Source: Bacilli bacterium (GTDB taxonomy: Bacteria > Bacillota_I > Bacilli_A > RFN20 > CAG-288). From it: 33,569 nucleotides of DNA. The DNA lies in the NCBI GenBank assembly GCA_022780765.1, contig JALEUS010000052.1:1-33569 (forward strand), given 5' to 3'. The stretch's first letter is position 1. Each line of letters starts with the position of its first letter. The notes under the pieces are model-generated. The model searched no databases, was not told the origin of the DNA, and saw only the letters and a list, made by a program, of their open reading frames with translations. The position numbers and the translations under genes are program-made. Of this stretch, positions 27,670-33,569 are shown one piece after another.

Positions 27670-28140
27670 CTAGTATTTGATAGAAGGAATTCTTCCTTCG
27701 TATTTTCTTATCTTTATGCCAGCTAAGGTCAACAGTTTTAAAGATGCTTGTGTACTGAGTTCGTTCTCATATTTATTTTCAGCGTACACCAGTTCTTTTA
27801 TTCCAGATTGGGTTATTGCTTTTGAACACTCATTGCACGGGAAAAGAGTTACATACAGAGTGCAATCTTTTAAAGCAGAACCGTTTCTAGTGTTCAATAT
27901 AGCATTGAATTCCGCGTGACAGACATACAGATATTTATTGTCTAGACCATCATTTTTATTCCATGAGAGCTTCTCTTCATCTAATCCTCTAGGCATGCCG
28001 TTATATCCGATAGACACCACTTTGTGGTCGCTATCAACAATGCATGCTCCAACTTTGGTATTAGGGTCTTTGCTTCTTAAAGAAGAAAGATACGCTATTC
28101 CCATAAAATATTCATCCCAACTGATATCAGCTTTTATCAT
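27670..28140 (-). CDS. dCMP deaminase
   Basis: CHAEFNAILN and TLFPCNECSKAITQSGIKELVY zinc motifs; SIGYNGMPRG substrate motif. Confidence 0.93.
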   Translation of the reverse strand: MIKADISWDEYFMGIAYLSSLRSKDPNTKVGACIVDSDHKVVSIGYNGMPRGLDEEKLSWNKNDGLDNKYLYVCHAEFNAILNTRNGSALKDCTLYVTLFPCNECSKAITQSGIKELVYAENKYENELSTQASLKLLTLAGIKIRKYEGRIPSIKY

Positions 28141-28145
28141 CTTTT

Positions 28146-28856
28146 TTATTTAACCTCTTCGCTATCATCTATTTCTTTATCTTGAAGGTTTACAACACCT
28201 GTACTATTCTCTTCACTGTTTTTGTTTTCTAAAGAACTGTTTTTAATCATATCATCATCTTCTTTTAATGCCTGCGCTATTTCTTTTTCTTTTTGTAAGG
28301 CAGCTTTCTTCTGATTTTCAATTTTTCTTTTCCTGACTAATACCATGTATACACCTATCGTTATCATAACAAGTAAAAACACGACTATTGTGATGATGAT
28401 AGTCTTCGTATCAGCTACGTTCTCTACTTTGATTTTGATGCCTTCATCAGCTACGTAGAGGTATCCGTTTTTCTTCACTGCAACAAATAACTGATATTCG
28501 TTGATGGTGTTTTTAAAAGTAAAACCTTGATTAGTAAAGGATGTATTGTTGTTGATACTGCTGTTGATAGGATCTTCTTTATTTGAAGAGACGAAGAAGA
28601 AGGTCTCTTTTATATCAGGAGAGTAATCTTTGTATGTGATGTATGTGTTAGGATCATCGCTCAAGGTAACTTTTATAGAATCGAAAACGAGTTTTCCATC
28701 TGTCGCCTTGTAATCAGTTTTAAAATCGCCTAAATTGTAAGAAACTTTGAGATCGGATTTAATCTCAAAAACTTCTCTAGTAGTGTGAACGCAGGAAAAT
28801 AGAGCAAAAACAGAAATAAAAAAGAAGATAATAGAAGCAAAATGTAGTTTTTTCAT
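28146..28856 (-). CDS. Putative lipoprotein with C-terminal TM segment and acidic/Ser-rich tail
   Basis: MKKLHFASIIFFFISVFALFSC lipobox; TM IIITIVVFLLVMITIGVYMVLV followed by a charged tail. Separated by only 5 nt from the dCMP deaminase gene. Confidence 0.65.
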   Translation of the reverse strand: MKKLHFASIIFFFISVFALFSCVHTTREVFEIKSDLKVSYNLGDFKTDYKATDGKLVFDSIKVTLSDDPNTYITYKDYSPDIKETFFFVSSNKEDPINSSINNNTSFTNQGFTFKNTINEYQLFVAVKKNGYLYVADEGIKIKVENVADTKTIIITIVVFLLVMITIGVYMVLVRKRKIENQKKAALQKEKEIAQALKEDDDMIKNSSLENKNSEENSTGVVNLQDKEIDDSEEVK

Positions 28857-29030
28857 AATAATAATTATAAGGCATTATTCATTTAAAGTGTGCAAAAGAA
28901 GATGTGTGCCAGATGAAAATCAAAATGTCAATCATTTATACTTAGTTATCGTATGTAAAATATCTCAAATTTCAAATTCATTATATTATTAAAAAATTAT
29001 ATTGTAAATAATGAATTGGTTTATTTTTAA

Positions 29031-29897
29031 TCAACTTATATTGACAATTACTATGTCGTAATGATAGTAGAATTTTTCTTTTTTATAATTATTAGCTTCA
29101 AAAATGACATAACCAGATGTGTAGTCTATGATTTTGACAGTGACATTCTCTTTTATAAGTGGATCAACAGAGATTATGTGATCAAGTATTCCAACTCCTT
29201 TAAAATCGATATAAGAGAACGAGTGAATGTTTGTGTAGTTGACATTTTTATAAGATTTGATTAAAAGGGAAAGAGATACTTTACTTTCAACAAAAGTCTG
29301 ATTAGTCAAAGATAAGAGCAAATAAGATAAATTGTATGCGTTGTTCTTCTTGCTGTAAGTAAATGATAAAAGGTCTTTTTGATACTCTTCATTATCTTTT
29401 AAATTTACAAGCTTTAAATCATCGATATCAGCATTAACTAATTTATTTACGTAGTTTATTGAAATATCATCTATCACAAAGTTTGCTATATAGTTTGATG
29501 ATAAATCGACGTAGACAGAAGTTGAATCTATATTCTTTTGAATATTTAAGATTCTTCCATTTATATCTTCTTTCTCAATTGAAGAAGAGATATCTTCTGT
29601 GCTTATTATTATGTCGCCGATATTACACTTAACCTCTTCATAAGAAGATAAGATAAATTCTCTGATCTCATCCCTTATTCTAGTTATTTTTCCTTCAGTA
29701 TAAAAAGTTTTATCTATGTCTCCTTTGTAACCGTAATTATATCTGACTCTATTTGGATCGTCAGGAAGAACATATCTTTCTGTGTAGATTTTTTCTGTGC
29801 TTTTTTTAGGAAATATCGCAGCATCTAATAATATGAATAATAAAGAAACAACAACGATAGAGAAACACTGGGATATCTTTAACATATTTCGTTTCAT
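29031..29897 (-). CDS. Membrane-anchored extracellular protein, possible second adaptor-like subunit of the ABC operon
   Basis: N-terminal TM anchor (FSIVVVSLLFILLDAAIF) then a beta-rich region; 4 nt downstream of the FtsX-type permease on the same strand. Confidence 0.5.
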   Translation of the reverse strand: MKRNMLKISQCFSIVVVSLLFILLDAAIFPKKSTEKIYTERYVLPDDPNRVRYNYGYKGDIDKTFYTEGKITRIRDEIREFILSSYEEVKCNIGDIIISTEDISSSIEKEDINGRILNIQKNIDSTSVYVDLSSNYIANFVIDDISINYVNKLVNADIDDLKLVNLKDNEEYQKDLLSFTYSKKNNAYNLSYLLLSLTNQTFVESKVSLSLLIKSYKNVNYTNIHSFSYIDFKGVGILDHIISVDPLIKENVTVKIIDYTSGYVIFEANNYKKEKFYYHYDIVIVNIS

Positions 29898-29901
29898 TTT
29901 T

Positions 29902-31128
29902 TTACTCCTTTAGACAGTCCGATATTTTTTTATTTGAGAAGTATAAAGAGAAAATAAAAGAAGAGATAAGGATCAGAGAACTTATTAAAAATACAGGTAA
30001 AAGAATCATCTTGTAATCAAGTGGGAAAAGCAACACTGATGAATTTTTTAAAACCGTCACCGACAGGTAGATGTATATAAAGATAGATATAGGTGTAGCA
30101 TAAAAGATGGAACATAAAAGTGAAACAAGATTCTCTTTTAAAAACATGCATGTTATATCGCTGTTATTAGCACCAAAAGATTTTCTTATACCTATTTCCA
30201 CAACTCTTTTTTTCAATAGTAAAAACAGAATTATGATAGATATAAGACAGAGGATGATAGATGATGCTGTGAGTGATATTGATTCTATTCTTCTGCTTGT
30301 TTCGTAGGCTTTTGTGTGCTCAAAAATCATCTGTGATAAAGCTGATAGTTCTACTCCAGCATATCTGCTTTCTTGAATATCTTTTTTTAAATTTCCTAGA
30401 AGTTCTGTACTTATATCGTGCGAAAAGAAAATCAACGAAGTATCTACTCTGCTCATTTTTTTATTAGAATACAAAACAGGTAAGGAGATGTAATCTTTAT
30501 TTGTTAGATTCTGCTCATCTAAATACTTTTTTAAATCAAGTGAATCTGAAAATACACCTTTGACTATGTATATCTTACTTCCTGTAGATGTATTTGTCTT
30601 TATCTGTTCATTCAGACATGTTTTGACATCGTTGAAGATTATTTTTGCAACGGATTCATAAAGATAGATGCTTTTAAAAGAGTCGCTTTCGTCATAATTT
30701 GAAATATCCCCGTAGATAAGTTCTGTTCGCTCAGTAGCACCTCTGATTGTAAAAGATGGGAGAAGCATTTTTTTTGACAATTTACTGACACCTTTTCCTT
30801 CTAAAGAGTATGACTTATCATTTATAGAGAAAAGACCTAGGTTATCAGTTGAAAAGCAGTTGTAATCAGTGTCTTTCCACATCTGAAACAGCTGTTTATC
30901 TTGATAAGTGATCTTTTGAAAATAAGATCCTTTATCTACTGTCAACGTCTTATAGTCTGTGTTCATAAAGGAAATGAGATTAATTTTTTGTGTCAGAACT
31001 GATGAGTAATTGTTTATCATCAGACATATTAATGAGAGAGTAATAGTTACTGTGAAAAGGAAGTATTCAAAAAAATTAGCATTCATTCTCTTAAGTACAT
31101 TCGGTTTTAAAATTCTTTCTTCTCTCAT
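29902..31128 (-). CDS. FtsX/MacB-type ABC transporter permease
   Basis: N-terminal TM, large extracellular domain, three C-terminal TMs with motif EIGIRKSFGANNSDI; overlaps the ATPase gene. Confidence 0.82.
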   Translation of the reverse strand: MREERILKPNVLKRMNANFFEYFLFTVTITLSLICLMINNYSSVLTQKINLISFMNTDYKTLTVDKGSYFQKITYQDKQLFQMWKDTDYNCFSTDNLGLFSINDKSYSLEGKGVSKLSKKMLLPSFTIRGATERTELIYGDISNYDESDSFKSIYLYESVAKIIFNDVKTCLNEQIKTNTSTGSKIYIVKGVFSDSLDLKKYLDEQNLTNKDYISLPVLYSNKKMSRVDTSLIFFSHDISTELLGNLKKDIQESRYAGVELSALSQMIFEHTKAYETSRRIESISLTASSIILCLISIIILFLLLKKRVVEIGIRKSFGANNSDITCMFLKENLVSLLCSIFYATPISIFIYIYLSVTVLKNSSVLLFPLDYKMILLPVFLISSLILISSFIFSLYFSNKKISDCLKE

Positions 31129-31796
31129 AGCAATGCAACCTTTTTATCAGTTATTTTATACTGCTTGGCAGCTATAGATGAGCACTGTTGATCGTGTGAT
31201 ACAAGAACTATAGCTATACCTTCTTCTCTGTTTATCTTTTTAAATAGATTCAAGACAATATCTCTGTTTTCAGTGTCGAGGTTTCCTGTAGGTTCATCAG
31301 CGAAGATGATCTTTGGATTCAATACTAGTGATCTGATTATAGCTACCCTCTGTTTTTCTCCTCCAGATAAGGTCTCCATCTTTTGTTGTTCAACATGTTC
31401 TAAATTGAATGTTTTAAATAGATCGTGTATCTTTTTTAATTGTTCTTCGTTAGAGAAAGATTTCAAGTAGTGGAAAGGAATTGAAACATTCTCTATAGAA
31501 GATAGTCCAGGAATTAAATTATAGTTTTGAAAGACAAAACCAAAATTATTTAATCTAATATCGCTCAATTTCTTTGAAGATTCATTGTTTATCAATTCAT
31601 TTTTAAAGTAATAATTTCCTTTATCAGGTCTGTCAAATAAAGAGAGAAGATGTAAGAGAGTTGTTTTTCCATCTCCGGACGAACCTGATATTGAGATAAA
31701 CTCTCCTTCCTCAATAATTAAATTCATACTGTCAAAAATACATTTGTCTTTAAAATATTTTGAACAGTTTTCTAATCTGATCAGCTCATTTGACAT
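31125..31796 (-). CDS. MacB/LolD-type ABC transporter ATPase
   Basis: SGSSGDGKTTLLHLLSL Walker A, TLSGGEKQRVAIIRSL signature, IIFADEPTGNLD Walker B. Start at 31796 (MSNELIRLENCSKYFK). Confidence 0.93.
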   Translation of the reverse strand: MSNELIRLENCSKYFKDKCIFDSMNLIIEEGEFISISGSSGDGKTTLLHLLSLFDRPDKGNYYFKNELINNESSKKLSDIRLNNFGFVFQNYNLIPGLSSIENVSIPFHYLKSFSNEEQLKKIHDLFKTFNLEHVEQQKMETLSGGEKQRVAIIRSLVLNPKIIFADEPTGNLDTENRDIVLNLFKKINREEGIAIVLVSHDQQCSSIAAKQYKITDKKVALL

Positions 31797-32646
31797 ATAT
31801 TTGACCACCATTTATATCTGTGACAAGACCATTGTACAGAACTTGTGAAATCTCATAGTAGTCTCCAAAACAAATTCCTATTCTCATCGTTACATCTTTA
31901 ATATGAGAATCTTTAAACAAAACAGCTGAATATACTTTATCCATGTGTTGATACTTGTCGACGCTTGAATAAAGATAAGCACCTGATGTACAGATACTAT
32001 CTTTCAAACTGTATCCTTTTTTTAAAAATTCCAAGCTGATCTTCGTCTGTATTTTAAGATTGTCGTTATTGATTTTTATAGTCGCTTTAGCTGAATTGTT
32101 CTGAATATTTATGTAATCTATATTAATTATCTCACCATCAGTTATGTAATCGCCTTTAAGATAAAAATCAAATTGGTCACCTACAACATATTTTTCATAG
32201 TAGATGTTAAAGTAAAAATCAATGAAGACATCTGTAAGTTTTTTGATAGTTATCTTGTTTGTTTCAATCATTACAACTATTCCATTACATGTCGATATCA
32301 CATCTGCACCATTCTTTTTACCAATGGTGGATCCATTTTCAATTTTATCACCTATCTGTAAAATTGTCTCGTCTATTTCATAATCGACAAACGATATTTC
32401 TTCATCGAAATAAGTTTCTGAGATATATGTATTATCAACATCAGGAAACGAATGATTTTTGATCGGCAAAAGCCTGTATGTCGCTAGTGATTTATCATCT
32501 ATGTACGATTCAGAAAAAGAGTTTTTTTCTGGATAATAATCTCTATTATCATAGGTTTTTAAGTTTAAAGAAAGAATGATTAGTGCTGACACCATTCCTA
32601 AGACTAATGTGGAAATTAGACATATCTGAAAGACTGATTTTTTCAT
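31786..32646 (-). CDS. HlyD/MacA-like membrane fusion (adaptor) protein
   Basis: N-terminal TM; lipoyl-like ILQIGDKIENGSTIG...ISTCNGIVV; C-terminal MFP-like 'GAYLYSSVDKYQHMDKVYSAVLFKDSHIKDVTMRIGICFGDYYEISQVLYNGLVTDINGGQIYV'. Overlaps the ATPase gene. Confidence 0.65.
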   Translation of the reverse strand: MKKSVFQICLISTLVLGMVSALIILSLNLKTYDNRDYYPEKNSFSESYIDDKSLATYRLLPIKNHSFPDVDNTYISETYFDEEISFVDYEIDETILQIGDKIENGSTIGKKNGADVISTCNGIVVMIETNKITIKKLTDVFIDFYFNIYYEKYVVGDQFDFYLKGDYITDGEIINIDYINIQNNSAKATIKINNDNLKIQTKISLEFLKKGYSLKDSICTSGAYLYSSVDKYQHMDKVYSAVLFKDSHIKDVTMRIGICFGDYYEISQVLYNGLVTDINGGQIYVK

Positions 32647-33431
32647 AATAGTCCTCCATTTATAAATAAGGTTACTATCAGAAACAGTACTGGAAACACA
32701 ATAATATTTCCTATGTAAAAATAAATAGAATAACGTCCTAAATAATTAATTGGAGCGAATATTTTACAACCGAGAAAAGAAATTTTTGAATTCTTCTCTC
32801 TATAGATTGTTTTCCCTAGAAGATACCCAATTGAATAAGTGAAAATATATGGGAAGATGACCCACTGATCATAATTGCTCATATTATGTGTCTGTGAAAA
32901 ATTGAACCATCTAAAAGGACTCAAAGAAAAGTTTAGATCATAGAAATACAAAATAATCGATGCAGTTAAAAAAGCAATAGAAAAAATTATGTTAACAAAG
33001 ATAGGAAATCTATCTAGGATAAGAAATATAAGTATGCAAAATGCATATCCGATGAATATTCCAAAATTAAAAATTACAGGGTATTTTGTGTAATTTAATA
33101 TGAAGAAGGAAACTAGATAATAAATAAGAAAAAAAGTGACAAGGAGTAAAAATCTTCTTAAGTTATGTTTTGATAGAGTGAATGATATTCCAGCTAAAAT
33201 AAAAAATATCAACCAAATTAAAAACACAAAATATCCAATGTACTGGTTTCCAAAAAGAACATCATTACAGAATTCTCCAATTTTTATTGATACTTGGCTC
33301 TGATTTTCAAATTTCCAAATACCTGTATAAGAGAATAGATAATACATAAAAGCAAAGTGCTGCAAAAGCATCAACAAAATTAATATTCCTCTGAAAAAGT
33401 CAAGTTCAACAATTCTTTTTTTCGTTTTCAT
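32643..33431 (-). CDS. HGSNAT-like (DUF1624) multi-pass membrane acetyltransferase-like protein
   Basis: N-terminal RIVELDFFRGILILLMLLQHF motif and C-terminal LGRYSIYFYIGNIIVFPVLF; about 7-8 TM segments. Confidence 0.58.
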   Translation of the reverse strand: MKTKKRIVELDFFRGILILLMLLQHFAFMYYLFSYTGIWKFENQSQVSIKIGEFCNDVLFGNQYIGYFVFLIWLIFFILAGISFTLSKHNLRRFLLLVTFFLIYYLVSFFILNYTKYPVIFNFGIFIGYAFCILIFLILDRFPIFVNIIFSIAFLTASIILYFYDLNFSLSPFRWFNFSQTHNMSNYDQWVIFPYIFTYSIGYLLGKTIYREKNSKISFLGCKIFAPINYLGRYSIYFYIGNIIVFPVLFLIVTLFINGGLL

Positions 33432-33435
33432 ATTT

Positions 33436-33569
33436 TTAGCCTTCAGTGCACATTATCATTAACTTTGCAATTATTGCTTTCTTTACAGGTGATGAACCCA
33501 TCTGGTATTTCATAACAAAATAATCTGCTACAAATTTTTTAGAAACATCTGCAATAGAGAACGAATAGT
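33436..33569 (-). CDS. Partial CDS, C-terminal end only (upstream gene of the operon)
   Basis: Minus-strand translation to the window edge: ...YSFSIADVSKKFVADYFVMKYQMGSSPVKKAIIAKLMIMCTEG*. The stop (33436-33438) almost abuts the next ATG. Not in the ORF track because of truncation. Confidence 0.55.
   Translation of the reverse strand, partial: YSFSIADVSKKFVADYFVMKYQMGSSPVKKAIIAKLMIMCTEG

Noticed and set aside
1-33569. CRISPR arrays, IS elements, tRNA/rRNA genes, phage defence islands
   Set aside because: No regularly spaced repeats, transposase/integrase ORFs with terminal inverted repeats, cloverleaf tRNAs or defence-system signature proteins were recognised.

Overview
The window is a low-GC Bacillota-type chromosome segment (Erysipelotrichales/Mollicutes-like flavour; the taxon is inference). 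It is dense in housekeeping genes. UGA is an ordinary stop codon: hprK, tpiA and others end in TGA, and Trp is TGG. In order, left to right:
- partial exonuclease-like gene (-)
- yybP-ykoY (Mn2+) riboswitch and P-type cation ATPase
- hprK-lgt-[degenerate HAD]-trxB-whiA cluster
- gap // intrinsic terminator // pgk-tpiA
- decayed BspA-type LRR gene
- Bax-inhibitor-1-like membrane protein
- lipoprotein (-)
- secA-prfB, with a +1 programmed frameshift that the ORF track splits
- YitT-like gene, uvrB, MFS, TtcA-like gene, ABC-F gene and 5-formyl-THF cyclo-ligase
- decayed zinc-ribbon membrane gene
- minus-strand lipoprotein / dCMP deaminase / folD / divergent ThyX-like cluster
- minus-strand operon with a HGSNAT-like membrane protein, HlyD-like adaptor, MacB-like ATPase and permease, and a second small anchored protein; it runs off the right edge.
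The most interesting items are the divergent ThyX-like protein beside folD and dCMP deaminase, the Mn2+ riboswitch on the P-type ATPase, the ppaX-position HAD protein that has lost both catalytic Asp, the prfB frameshift site with a weak, shifted Shine-Dalgarno, and the monoderm MacB/HlyD-like operon. No CRISPR array, tRNA, rRNA or intact mobile element was seen.
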